From: Lepidodermella squamata
Lineage: Eukaryota; Gastrotricha
Direction of reading: 5' to 3'
Assembly: GCA_047495785.1 (NCBI GenBank)
Contig: JBLDXI010000015.1
Coordinates: 3,906,001-3,970,000, forward strand
Length of the DNA stretch: 64,000 bases
Under the pieces are notes generated by a model. The model did no database searches. It saw only the letters and a list, made by a program, of their open reading frames with translations, and was not told the DNA's origin. Of this stretch, positions 35,622 through 47,993 are shown piece after piece (within the stretch, counting starts at the first letter, position 1; each line of letters opens with the position of its first letter). The translations under genes and the position numbers were made by a program.

Positions 35622-38600
35622 TCACGCGTAGAGTAGCGCTGATGATGCTATCAGAATCAAAATTGTATTCGCACCGTGAATGCTCGGTCCATGGCCCCAA
35701 ATTGGCTTCGCGTAAACTACCTGAAAAAACTCAGTAGCTTTGTACCACAACGATGAGCTGTTATCACTAACTTCTAAGGGCTTCGAGCCCGGCCATAGAC
35801 ACCGCGGTGAATCATTCGATCCCTTGCAAGTCAAGCAGACGTAATTGGCTTCGCAGACGTTTTCTCGATTAAGAGGGCAATTTCCGCCCTTGGGAATCGG
35901 GTCATTTCGAGCGCATGTTGTAGCCGTTGTGTTTTGCTCGGTTTTATACGTCTTGTAAACATAGCCTGATTGGCACTGGCAAGTTCCGGAAACGCATTGA
36001 GACCTATAATAAAACCAAATAAAAAATCAAGAATAAAAAAAACTAAAATTAAATTAAAATAATGAAAATTATTAATTAATTGATTAATTTAACAATATTT
36101 AAAATATTTGTGACCTGTCCAATAAACTGCAGTCGACATCGCTGGTACAGGAATCCCCGTACTGAGTTGGCCGGCACGAGTAATCGGACTCTTTGATCGA
36201 CCCAGGGGGACATACGCACATACCTTAAAAATGGGTTTTTTTCATCGATATGAAAATTGACAAAAATTACCATTGCGGCATGTCAAATCGTAGTAGCATT
36301 CATTCGGGAAGCTGCATTGTTCGCCGAAAATTTTAGTTGCCGTTTCACTAGCGCACCGATTCAAAGGACCGCGCTTATAACCATCCTGTGAATAAATCAA
36401 GAATTTATATCAATTAACACTTTAAATGCCAAAAATAGACTGCGAGGTCCGATATTTGGGTCTAATTCCTGGGTCTGTCAAAAAGTCTTTTTTTTCGGGT
36501 CAACGATGCGTCGAAGGGCGAAATGCCTGACGGCAAAGTGTAGGCCATGACCTGGCGGTTCTTTTGACACTGAATTCGGGGCCACAAGGTCTGAGCAGGT
36601 CATTGAAAATGACAGTGAAATAACGTCGAAAATTTTGGATTAGAGCCAAAAATCAGACCCAAGAATTGGACCTAATTATTAGACCCAGATTATGGCGCAA
36701 CAATCGAAATTTCACTGTTTTTCAAGTTTGATTTCTGTGCGTTCCTTGAAGTCTTTGGCCCCAAATTCGGTGTCAAAAGAACCGCCAGGTCATGGCCTAC
36801 ACTTTGCCGTCAGGCATTTCGCCCTTCGACGCATCGTTGACCCGAAAAAAAAGACTTTTTGACAGACCCAGGAATTAGACCCAAATATCGGACCTCGCAG
36901 TCTATTTTTGGCATTTAAAGTGTTAAAGGCTAATTATGGTCATTATACTTGACATGTGCAAACGCCCTCCGTTGAACAGAATGAATTATCGGAACAGGCG
37001 ACGTCAACAGTGTCGCATCTTTCGCCAACCCGTCGCGGTTGTTGGCACCGTCCGTTGATTAAACGATAGCCCTTGCTGCAGATGCAAGTGCCGGATGAGC
37101 ACTGGTATGAAACCAGGTCGCAGTTCGTGTTGGCAACTGTACATTGCGTCCCGGTTTGGCAGGTCCCCCCAACGCCGATTCCACTCGACTCCGTTTGATC
37201 GCAAGAATACCCGGTATAGCCGGCATTACAGGTACAAACATTCTAAAAAATCAATAATTTATAGCAACAATTCCCGATTTTATAGTTTCATGACTTACAG
37301 AGCCTGTGCACCGGCCGTACAAACATTCTGAAAAAATATCGGAAAATTCGAAAAATTCAAATTTTAGATTTTACACTCACTTTGAGTACAAGCCGGAGTT
37401 GCGCAACCGACACCAGCCCAGCCACTTCGGCATTTACAAACCTCAGGCGCGACACAGTCCCTATAATTTTCATGAAAATCTTTGAATGGAAGGATGAAAG
37501 ATGATTTTTCTTACCCATTCACGCCACAGTCGACGGAGCAAATCGGCTTACAGCCGTCGCCACCGTAGCCATTATCTGAGGTAAATAACTTAGATCTCGA
37601 CATTTTGATTTAACAAGATTTTACGAACTGCATGTGCATTCATCTGGAGCCGTGCACCGGCCGTTAGTTCCGCATCCTCCCGAACAAATCGGAGTAGCGC
37701 ACTGTAAACCGCTCCATTTCTCGTTGCAGACGCATCGACCAGCTGAGGCTGAGCATGCCCCACGGCCGTCGTCGAACCCGCAATCGCTATCAGTGCTGCA
37801 AGTACGGGCGGGAGGAGGTGGGGGAGGTGGTCGAACTGTTGGCGATGGCGCGGGGTTACTGCCAGTCTGGCACGTTGATCCCGAAAACCCAGTCCCTGCC
37901 AATCATAGAATCTATAAAACGTGGACGTCAGGTTGCACTTGAATCCTTACTGCAGGTACATGTGTTAGGTCCAGTGCAAGTTCCGCCATTCCTACACGCA
38001 GTCGTACATGTAAATGTTTCTGCGGTATAAGAAAATCGTAAGAAATAAGGCCAATAAATAAGCAGGAAATTACCGCATTTTGTGCCAGTCCAACCGCGAA
38101 CGCAAGAACAATCACCAGATTCTAGGATAGTTCCGCCATTTTGGCAATCATCTGACAAAATTTTATTAAAATTTCCGCCGATTTTGTTTCGAAATTTTAA
38201 GGACTTACTGACGACTTGAGAGCTGTCGTAGGTCTCGCAACGTTGCCCGCTGTAACCTGGCCGGCAAACGCAAAAGTTAGGGCCCTGGCAGGTACCTCCG
38301 TTACGGCAAGTTGGATTGCAAGCTGAAAATAAAAAAAAGATTAGTCAAAAATTCAAAAAATATTTGATTAGCTCGCCTCCTCGATTCGGCTCAGGGCAAC
38401 CATATGCAGAGCTGAAAAATACAGTGTAATTTGCAAAATTTCCATGTTTCAAATTCTCTAACTTGATTGCGCTGATGTCGCCGTAAGACAAGCCAAATCG
38501 TTGGCCCATCAGCCGCGATTGAGGCGTATCGGCGCTAGCTGTAATAGTTTGTTGTTGCGCGTCCACAGCGTAAGCGAAAGGTCCGAAATGGGTCACAGAG

Positions 38601-39776
38601 GTGTAGTCATAAGTTCCGACTTTAAGGGCGGCATTATCTACCGCCATCAAGTCCATCCCTTCATCCTGAAATCGATGATTAAGAACACTTTATTTGGGAC
38701 ATTTTACCTCCTTATACCTGAACATTGGCCATATTGATCGTTATGTAATCATCCCGATCCGCCCGTTGGTGTTCATGGCCGAACCCGAGGATGTGCATCA
38801 ACAAATGCATCATCTCACCGCTGTTACTCAGGCAACTATCGCCGAGTTCGGTCTCGTGCTGCCCGCCGATATATCCGACAGATGCCCGGCATTCGCTGCC
38901 ATCACCGCGTCTAAAATTGACGAAATCTTCCTCATTCTTGCGGTTTACGAATCGAACACAGGTCAACTGGTTGATTGTAGCAATGGCTTTTGAGATGGCA
39001 GACCGGGCGCCCTCGTTGAACGCCGAATCTGAGTCGATTTCGTAAGGAACTTGGCTATTCGGCCACATGCCAGAGTTGATCATGGCTCGGGACGAAGCGT
39101 CGGAATCAACAGGCCGCAGCACATCTCCCGATCCTGATTTGAAGCAGTTACCTGTCGCCAACTTCGCCTGAGCCACCTTAACAGTGTAGTCTTTAGCTAT
39201 TGATGACGCGACGATTTTAAGGCGGAATGCGTTCTGTGTCTTGATGCCGAACTGAACCTGTTGCCACTTGTTGTTCGTGCTTTGCGTTGAGAAGGACGGC
39301 GAGTCTTCGTAGACACTTGGGTTGTTGTCCAAAGTGCGGTAAATGTTTAAAGAGCTATCGCCAGTTACTAGATAGTATATGGAGAAGCAGTACGATCTAG
39401 ACCGCGAACTCGCGGCAACTTGAGGGCTGATAATCAGCGCCTTCAGCTGGTCATCTGCCGCCTCACGTTTCCCGCGACCTCGGCCGTTGTTATTGTCATC
39501 ATCCCCATCGCCTTGTGAGGCTTGGGTAGTGGCTCGGACGGCTGCCCGGGTTGTAGGCGCGTTTGACATGCGGGTTGTTGCGAAAAGTTGGAAACGTTCT
39601 GTTTTTGACCCGCTCCTCGCGATGATCCAAGTTAGCTGGCGAGTTCCAGTGGTGCCCTCTGAGGCGACTTGCCAGCGGCAGAAGTTGCTAGAGAATGGAC
39701 ATCGAAGTTCCTCCTGGCAGCTTGCCAGCGGGATTAAGGCAGAAAGTAGGAATAACAACTTGTTGTTGATCATCAA
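35622..39776 (-). CDS. MAM-astacin-like-EGF protein A (predicted inactive protease)
   Basis: First of three tandem paralogues. Exon 1 (39776-38718) encodes a signal peptide (MMINNKLLFLLSALIPLASC), a MAM-like domain (CPFSSNFCRW to about residue 215) interrupted by an Asp/Asn and GRGKRE stretch that resembles a furin site, and most of an astacin fold. Exon 2 starts at 38665. The zinc motif reads HLLMHILGFGHEH (residues 324-336), so the three His remain but the catalytic Glu is Leu, and the Met-turn is SVTHFG instead of SxMHY. Numerous short exons down to 35622 encode EGF-like and EB-like Cys-rich modules (ACRNGGTCTGPNTC and similar). The protein ends in a hydrophobic tail (NTILILIASSALLYA) suited to a GPI anchor. 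Later exon borders are approximate. Probable cell-surface binding protein, not a protease. MAM before astacin is the reverse of meprin. Confidence 0.8.
36414..36926. repeat. 513-bp long inverted repeat in an intron of astacin-like gene A
   Basis: TTAACACTTTAAATGCC at the left is mirrored exactly by GGCATTTAAAGTGTTAA at the right. About 170 bp of each arm are almost identical in reverse complement, for example the block from GACTGCGAGGTCCGATATTT. The centre is less similar. It lies between exons coding for two EB-like modules. As RNA this intron would form a long hairpin. Confidence 0.85.
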
Positions 39777-41133
39777 AGTGATTTAAATTCTAAAAAAATA
39801 GCCGATTTATTACTTTTAAAGCTAAGCTATTTCCCCATATTGATTTTGGGATCGGGATTCATTCCCCATCCGTCTAATAATGCCAATCTTGATTGCGGAC
39901 TACTGAGTTTTGGTTGCGTGATTTGGTTGTATTCTTAATGGGTGTTTAACAACCGTGGGATACAGCAGGTAGGTAACAATGCACTGACTGCGCTCGGTTA
40001 TTGTTCTCACTTGACGCATTTCCCAGCCCTGCGTGGCCGTTGATGTGGTAATGCTACTTGTTGTGTACTTTTTTGGTCACGTCGTTATACCGGGAATCGA
40101 CTACGACGACACGATTTCGGCGTTTTTCATTCATTCATTGAATGAGGTTTGGCTATAATTATAACGAAAACCATATGATCAAGGACTGGATTAAACGGCT
40201 ATAATAATCCATGGCTACAATAGCAACGTTTGCTTCGGCTTTAGCCTGTTCGCTTAACGCATTTCAAGAAAGACAAACAAGTCATAAAAGCAGTACTCAT
40301 GAACTATCAGAAACATTATTTTTCTTTCAAAATCCGAAATTTTAATCCGAAAAATCGGGCTACAACCGAGCTGTTGTGTCATTCATGCAGGAAGTTAAAA
40401 TTTTAAACAAATGGTTTCCTCGCAAAATGACTTGAACAAAATTATCGTTAACAAGTGAAAAATGGGGTTTGGCGTATTATCTGATTTTTCAGAAAATGGA
40501 AAAAGTGTCTTAACTTGAAGAGGGACGATACCTGGATTCCTAGATGACCATACTCAGCTATTCTTAAGGATTTTGAATTTTCAAAATTCAGACCTCTAGG
40601 AGGGTCCCATCCACCTCAGAAGACGGGAGACACCAAAGCGTCGAGGCTTATCGATTCATGTTGACGTGGAAGCACTATCATGATGTCATCAACATTGTTG
40701 AATATCTAGCAACATTCCTCACCTCAGATGACCCCGAAAAATCTCGATTGCGCATAGGAAAATAACAGAATTTATTGCGCGACGAATTAATAATTGATGC
40801 AATAAAAAACTTGATTTGTTAAGCGCGCATTTTTCGAAATTGGGAATTTTCAGCCGTTAACTTTGAAGCCTATATCCTCAGCAACTCTGATGATAATCAA
40901 CCTCTTTTTGATATCGCTCGACTCTCCGTTCATTAATCTTGACAGAGGCTTCTCGCATAAATTTCGCCCAACCCCACTTTTCACTTTTTAACGATCATTT
41001 GGATTCTAACCGCTGCCTTCAGTTGTTTTTATCAAAAGAAAACATTCTTTTATCAAATTTTTATTCAAAATACAGAAATATTTATAGAAAAGCTATCAAG
41101 CCACGAGAATTCGAAAACACGAGATTTCAACTT
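39777..41133. other. spacer between astacin-like genes A and B
   Basis: Gene-free 1.36 kb holding, by position, the promoter of gene A and the 3' flank of gene B. No repeat or RNA gene recognised. Confidence 0.4.
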
Positions 41134-44100
41134 TTAACACAGACGCGTGAGAACGCAGATGAGAGGTTTCCCGCCATTATTGTTGTTGCCACCATTCGAA
41201 CCTTTATTGTTAGGATTCACCGTCGTATCGACTCCAGGTGCCTTGACGATCTAAAATTGGACATACGATAATATTCAATATCTTCAGCGATAATTATATT
41301 CGGGATAAACTTACAATTAATCCAGGCGCAGTGACGACTTCGATCTGCGCAGGCTGATTGCATTGAGCACCCTGATAGCCTGATTGGCACGTACATGTGT
41401 TCTGAAAAAATTAGAGCAATAAAAAAATTCAATAATAAAAAATAATCAACTTACAGGTCCTGTGCATGTTCCGTAAACGCAACCTGATGATTACAAAAAT
41501 TACGAAATCGTCCCTATTAAATTTTCTTTTATCAAGTCTTACCAGCATCGCATTGGAATGTTGTACATCCATTGCCAACCCAACCGCTGTTACATTGGCA
41601 AGTGTTGGGACCCGCGCAATACCTAAGACAGTCGAATTCTCAATTAAGATGGACAGAAAAAAGTTCAATATAAGTTACCCATTACTGCCACAACCAGATG
41701 GACATGATGGGGTATTGCAACCAACGCCTGACCAGCCGAAATCTGAAATTGCATGATTTTTGCTATCGGTTTTTTTCTTGATTTATCGGATCAATTACTG
41801 CAAGTGCAAACGCCTGGCCCAGTGCACACAGCATTTGATCCACAGCCAGCAGGGCAAGAGGGGATGTTGCACTGGTTACCACTCCAATTAGTCGAGCACG
41901 AGCCTATTAATCAACAACCAATAATTATTGAAATTCGAGGTACAGGATTTCGCTTACATTTTCCCGTTGACATTGTGCAAGCTCCACGGCCTTGCGAAAA
42001 GCCGCAATCGTTATCCGAGTTGCAGTCGCGAGGTTGATTGTTATTGTTAGTTATCATACAGGAAAATCCGGAGTATCCGGCCGCTTAATTAGGAAATTAA
42101 ATTAAATTATTTAGGATTTGCTAAAATCGAAGTTCAAACTCACTGCAGCTGCATTGATTAGGCCCAACACAGGTTCCACCATTGAAACAAGTCTGAGAGC
42201 AAATAGCCATTTCTTTAAAAAAATAAAATCCACATGATTTCGGCTGGAAAAATAGCTCAATTAATTACGGCAATACTGGCCAGACCATCCCGAGACACAG
42301 GAACAAGCACTGGTCGGTTGGTTCCATGTTCCACCGTTTTGGCAATCTTTGGAATCGTGGATAACGTTTTTATAGAAAATAGGTCTCGAAATTGTTCATC
42401 ATACTATTATTGTTGTTGTTATTGTTATTTATCTGGCAGGAAGTTCCAGAGAATCCAGCAGCTTGAATTGGGAAATTAAATTAAATTAATTCAGAATTTA
42501 TTATAACCAAAATTGAAACTCACTGCAGCTGCATTGGTTAGGTCCAACACATGATCCCCCATTAAAGCAAGTCTGAGAGCAGATAGCGATTTCTATAAAA
42601 AAAACATTAAAATAATCATAATCTGGCAGAAATTTAAATTATTTACGGCAATATTGGCCAGACCATCCCGAGATACAGGAGCAAGCACTGGTCGCTTGGT
42701 TCCATGTTCCACCGTTCTGGCAATCTTAAAATTATGAATTAATATGATACGGGTATTGGATCTCGATGAAATTATTCATTATACTGTTATTGTTGTTGTT
42801 ATTGTTGCTGTTGCCACCTATTGAGGTTGCACAGGTTTGCCCGGTAAAACCAGCGGGGCAGACGCAGAAATTCGGGCCTTGGCATGTTCCACCATTGCGA
42901 CAGGCCGGCGAGCATTCTGAAAAAAATAATCTCAAAATAAATATTTTTAATTTTCATTCAATTTACGAGCTGAAGGCTGCGTGCCAGTGCATTCGTAGGC
43001 TTGGCTAAAACAAAATCAAAATTAAGGCTGATAATTTTCGATTTTTCACGTCATACTTAATAGCAGCGATGTCACCGAAAGAGACACCGAACCGCTGCCC
43101 CATCAAGCGGGACTGAGGCGTATTATTGATTGGGGTTATTGTTTGTTGGTTCGAGTCAATAGCGTAGGCCAATGGGCCGAAATGCGTGATTGAGGTGTAA
43201 TCATAGGCTCCAATCTTCAACGCACTGTAGTCAATCATCATCTGATCCATACCATCGTCCTATTAATTACTTATAGCTATAGGAAACTATAGGCTAGATT
43301 TTGCTAAGACTTACGTTGACATTAGCCAGGTTTACATTGACGAAATCGTCACGGTCGACTCGTTGGTGCTCGTGGCCGAAGCCGATGACGTGCATCAGAG
43401 CGTGAAGCATTTCGCCCGGGTTTCTCAGACACGCCGAGCCGAGCTCGCTGTCATGCTGCCCGCCGACGTAGCCAATCGAGGCACGGCAGACGTCATCGTC
43501 TGATTTCTTAAAATTAACAAAGTCATCCTCGCCATTTCGAGGCACAAACTGAACGCAAGAGGAACGATTGAGGGTGCTCATGCCGTTCAACAGAGCTGTT
43601 CGATCTGACCCAGTAATCGGCGAATCCGAGTCGATTTCGTACGGGACTTTGTTCTCAGGCCACAGCCCTGAAACAAGCAAGCCACGGGCTTGAGTGGCCG
43701 AGACAGGTTTCAACGTATCTGCCCTGAAGCTTTTGCCGTTATTGACGAAACATGGGCCGTAGGCAAACGCCAATTTAGCCAGCTTAACGCCGCTTTCAAC
43801 CGCTGGCGTAGTCGCCATGATTTTCAGCTTAAATTCAGACTGAGTGCTGATTGCGAATTCGGTTGAATTCCAGTCGGCCATAGCTGTCCGAGCGGCAAAA
43901 ATCGGACTGGTTTCATAGGCATTAACGTTTCCATCTTGGGTTTTGAAAACCTCCAACGCACTCCCAGCCGCGACTTGGTAGCTGAAAGATAGGCAGAAAG
44001 TCCTAGCGGCAGATCCACTGGCCGCGGCAGCGACCGAAGGGCTGACCAAAGAAACGCGTAATTTATCATCAGCTGGTCTTTGAGTGGTAACGCTCGATGC

Positions 44101-44391
44101 CGTAGCTCCTCTAGGCGGTCGCGTAGTCGTGGCTGCTTTCAACTTGGTCGCAGCGTAACTTTTGATCTGATCGGCGGACGATCCCTTCAAAATCTGCCAG
44201 TTGATCGTCGTCCCGGTTGTTGCTCCCTCGGCGGTATTCACCCATTTGCATAGATTATTCGTGAAAACACACTTTAGTTGCTTAGCAGCTTCGTTCTGGC
44301 CAGTTTTCTTGTTCTGCCCAGGATTCTTCGCGCCGCTTACGAAAACAGCGGAAACGACGAAAAGGTTGAGGAACGTTAACAAAAATTTCAT
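41134..44391 (-). CDS. MAM-astacin-like-EGF protein B (predicted inactive protease)
   Basis: Second paralogue. I place the start at 44391 (MKFLLTFLNLFVVSAVFVSG, signal peptide) although the frame is open above it. Exon 1 ends at 43315 and exon 2 starts at 43259, the same intron position and phase as in gene A. MAM-like domain (CVFTNNLCKW), then the astacin region with HALMHVIGFGHEH (residues 330-342): catalytic Glu replaced by Ala, Met-turn changed to SITHFG. Small exons then encode EGF modules, including a duplicated exon pair with Asn-rich linkers (42090-42800). The last exons give QIEVVTAPGLI and end with stop at 41134; the tail is Asn/Gly-rich and hydrophilic rather than GPI-like. Secreted or matrix binding protein (inference). 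Exon borders in the EGF part are approximate. Confidence 0.78.
42090..42800 (-). repeat. tandem duplication of EGF exon pair inside gene B
   Basis: Two consecutive blocks share a GGTGGAACATGGAACCAA exon, a CAATGCAGCTGCAGTGAG exon end, intron sequence and an AAC-rich (polyAsn) linker. The unit is about 340-380 bp. Intron conservation shows the duplication is young. Confidence 0.75.
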
Positions 44392-44741
44392 TTTTTCTCG
44401 ATAAATTTCCTGCGGTTTGTTTTGTGAGAAATTAGGTCTGTTGACAAATTTAAAAGAATGCTGCCGTTTATTGTGTCGCTGCAAGAGCTATTTCTTGGCG
44501 GAGTGCTGTTTTCAATAGGCGTGTTCACGCGCGGATCGCTAAGCCCTTACAAAAAGCCCACGCACACACGCAGAATAAAGTTTTTTGCACACGTTGTATA
44601 CTACATAACCGCGATGACGTGAGGTATATACCGGGCGTGAATAATCTGCCTCCACATCACGAGCAAGATATCCTTCTTTATTCACTGCTGTTAGATTTCG
44701 AAAATGTCTGAAATGTTCAATCTGTCTATTTTCATCAGTCA

Positions 44742-46917
44742 TCATTCAGCTATTCCAAGGAATACAACAAGACAGCCGAACACGATTGAAATCGCGGCGC
44801 TTTCGATGTTGCCGGCTGCGATAAGTGTAGGCTTCCTTGTTGTATAAGAAAGCACCATCGTTGTGTCAACACCAGGTCGCTTGTCAATCTATAAGTTGAA
44901 TCAAAATAGTGAGAAAATTTATAAGCGGAGATACAACAAACCACTAGCAGCGGGGTAGTCAGCGGCTGAATGTTGAAAAACCCAGATTAAATTGTATCCA
45001 TAATTCTTTGGAGTAAATAAACATACTGAGCCGGTAACTTCTTTGCAAGTATAAGGAGCAGTGCATTGACCGGTTGGTCCGCAACCTTTTAGGGAAAGGG
45101 ATAAGTTTCCATTTCATTCCTAATTTAAAGAAAAATACCTCCAGGGCAATTGGGCAAGCTGCATTTGCTTCCAGTCCAGCCCTGATTGCAAACACCTGAG
45201 ATGAAACAAAATCCATCAATGAAGCTCGATGTAATTTATCAAAGCCTACATTTCCCAGTAGAAGCCTGGCAAAGCCCTTGTCCGTTCAAGACCCCGCAAT
45301 CATAATTGGACGCGCAATCGGGCGTCGTATTAGGCGTGGCTGTAGTAGCTGTAGTAGTAACAGTCGCAGCTGCTGGTGTTGTTGATTCTTCAACGCTGTA
45401 ACCAGCGTCGCCGAGATAATCACACGTTCTGCCTGAATAGCCCTTCGGACAGATGCAAAAATTAGGGCCTTGACACGTTCCACCGTTTTTGCAAGCTGGA
45501 CTGCACGCTGAATAAGACAATAATGCTCGACCTCATTTTTGATGAGTAGAAATTAAAAACTCACTTGACGGCTGGGAAGCCGGGCAACCGTATATAGAGC
45601 TGTAGATAATTTCACATTTCAAGGAGGAATTTTTGTAATTTTCATTCCATTAGTTACTCACTTAATTCCGGCAATGTCTTTAAAGGACAGGCCAAATCGC
45701 TGTCCAATCAGCTTTGTCTCACTCGTATCCGTCAAAGCCGAAATTGTTGGAACAGCAGGATCCAACGCGAAGGCAAACGGGCCGAAATGCGTGATCGAAG
45801 TAAAATCGTAGGTTCCGATTTTCAAGTTGTAATTGTAATCAATCGACATCTGCTCAACCCCGCCGTCGGCAACGTTCGCAAAGTCGACGAAAATGAAATC
45901 ATCTCGATCCGGCCGTTGATGTTCGTGGTTGAAGCCGAGAATGTGCATGATAAGGTGGACGAGCTCGCCGTTATTCCGCAGACAGCTGCCGCCTAGTTCC
46001 ACGTCTTCCTGCCCGCCGAGGTAGCCGATCGGTGCTCGGCATGACTCATCGTCCAATTTACGAAAGAAAACAAAATCATCCTCAGCAGTTCTTGCTTTGA
46101 AGGTTACGCAAGTTGTGGAAGAAATGCTGGTTAATGCTGACGTTACAGCTTGACGTTCGGAAGCTGTGAACGCTGAATCTGGATCGAACTCGTATGTTAT
46201 CGCATTAGACGGCCACGCGTTGCCAGCAACAAGCGATCGAGTCGAATCTGTAGAACCAACCGGTCTCAATGTATCTACCTTAGGATTGGTCCCGATCGGC
46301 TCGAGACATTTACCAGCTACCAGGGTGACTGCAGCAACTTTGACCGAGGCATTTCTAGCCCCGGAACCTGCTGTAACTTTCAACCTGAAAGCTGTTCTAG
46401 CCTTAATCGGAACTTGAGCTTTCATCCACCGGCCGGAGCCGCTGTTCACGGAAAATAATGTTGAAGCTTCGTAAACACTTACACTGCCCTCTTGAGTTTT
46501 GAAGAGTCGCAGGGACGAGTCTCCCAAAATCAGGTAATTTAGAGTAAGGCATAAGGTTCGGTTTTCTGACCCTGACGGAACTATAGGGCTGATTAAGGTG
46601 GCTGAGAGTCGCTCGCCGGCCTGGCGCTTCTTCCTAGCATATGGCGGGGCTAGCGTAGTGGTAGTTGCCTCTGTAACCCTAGTTGCGGCGTAGAATTGGA
46701 ACTTCTCAGTCGGAGAGGCGCTTTTCAGAATGACCCAGGTCATGCGGTTCCGGCTGTCGGCGACATTGGAACCTTCCGGCTGGACTTGCCATCGACAGAA
46801 TGAGCTCGAGAACGGGCAGCTAACAGCCCGTACCGGGTCCCTAGTACCAGCTGTTTGACAGGCAGCGTAACTGCCCAGTGTCAGAAGCAAAATAGCCGGG
46901 TGGATAAAACTCGCCAT
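44742..46917 (-). CDS. MAM-astacin-like-EGF protein C (predicted inactive protease)
   Basis: Third paralogue, starting MASFIHPAILLLTLGSYAAC (signal peptide). The MAM-like domain (CPFSSSFCRW) contains ARKKRQAG, a good furin-type site. The astacin region has HLIMHILGFNHEH (residues 321-333): catalytic Glu is Leu, and the Met-turn reads SITHFG. Unlike A and B, no intron interrupts the stretch after the zinc motif; exon 1 runs to about 45660. Three short downstream exons carry one EGF (CKNGGTCQGPNFCICPKGYSG), a Thr-rich linker and half EGF modules, then IDKRPGVDTTM and a hydrophobic end (ISIVFGCLVVFLGIAE) typical of a GPI or tail anchor. Shortest of the three because it has fewer EGF modules. Likely a surface-bound non-enzymatic protein. 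Confidence 0.8.
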
Positions 46918-47129
46918 TTTTTTAGGTGGCGAAAAACTCGAATTTTATCTCCCATATCACCTCAAAGAAAAGTAGCCGCTAAATCCTTCTTAATTTGAAG
47001 GTTGCATCTTGTGTGGTCAATTTATCTCACGTGTGCCTGACTGTAATCCGCCGTTTCGTTACAACATTTTTATTTATCTGATATCTCAAGCAATTGTTTT
47101 GGAGCCCCACTTGAGGCTGATTGCTGCAT

Positions 47130-47993
47130 TCATACAACGTAAATTTTGCCGCCCATATTCGGCTTGGTGTAAGACTGAAAAAAATATCGCATTAAGTCGT
47201 TGTGAAAATGAGGGGAAAATTACCTGGTAGTAAACAGTCGACGGGGTATTTTCGTCCGGAATCCATGTAAAATATGTTGCTAAGCTTCTGTCGTATGTCG
47301 GAGCGCATCCAAGCTGAAAGAGATTATCAGATTTCGAGAAAAAATCTCAAAATTCCAAAACTAACATTAAGAGTTTTGAAGTAACTGGCGTAATTTGGAA
47401 TTTCGTCAGGATAACTTGTATTCGACTGATAGGAGCAATAAAGTCCGACAAGTAAGGGCAGGCCAGTTGAATTTAGCCCAGCGAAAATTTTGATTTGCTA
47501 TAAGGAAAATCGAAAAGTTGCCCTTAATTTCCAGCAAATCTTACGCTTCTCTTGTTGCTATCTTGATTCACATAAGCACCATCCGGATCGTCAGTAATGT
47601 ACAGCGGGTAGTCGACACCAGTCAGAGGGAAGAAGTAATGGGTTCTATTTCGTTTGACTGTGATATCAGGCGCCATCAAGCCGTTGACGTAGAGGACCAA
47701 ATCGCTTTCTCTCAGTTGAGTTTGAAGGTTTCGTATGGCGGAATACCCGCGAACATTGCCCCCATTTGGGCCAAGATGAACGATGAAATGAGAAATATTG
47801 GTCACTGTCGGAATGTCTCTCCAAGCTTGAGACGCATCGCTTTGTCTCCTTATTCGGCTGCTGAATGGAGTTCCTAAAATTTCGAGTTTGTCCAATTTTG
47901 CGCATCAATAACGGAAAACGTGTAACCTTCTTGTGACGACAAATCACTTGCAATTAAGATGAGAAGGATCGAAGCGAGAATTGGTTTATGCAT
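47130..47993 (-). CDS. small secreted Skeletor-type cupredoxin-like protein
   Basis: Predicted 220 aa from five exons in phase: 47993-47927, 47873-47545, 47497-47366, 47313-47224 and 47174-47130. Signal peptide MHKPILASILLILIASDLSS. The body matches the C-terminal cupredoxin-like domain of the 29.6-34.8 kb gene: LGPNGGNVRGYSAIRN against LGPNGGKRGYSAYTGR, LYVNGLMAPDI against FYVNGFPAPEI, and the ending YTKPNMGG against YGHQNVGW, with introns at corresponding places. No DM13 or DOMON domain is present. Type-1 copper ligands are not obvious, so metal binding is uncertain. It sits just upstream of the astacin-like cluster on the same strand. Probably a stand-alone matrix component derived from, or ancestral to, the larger protein. 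Confidence 0.8.
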
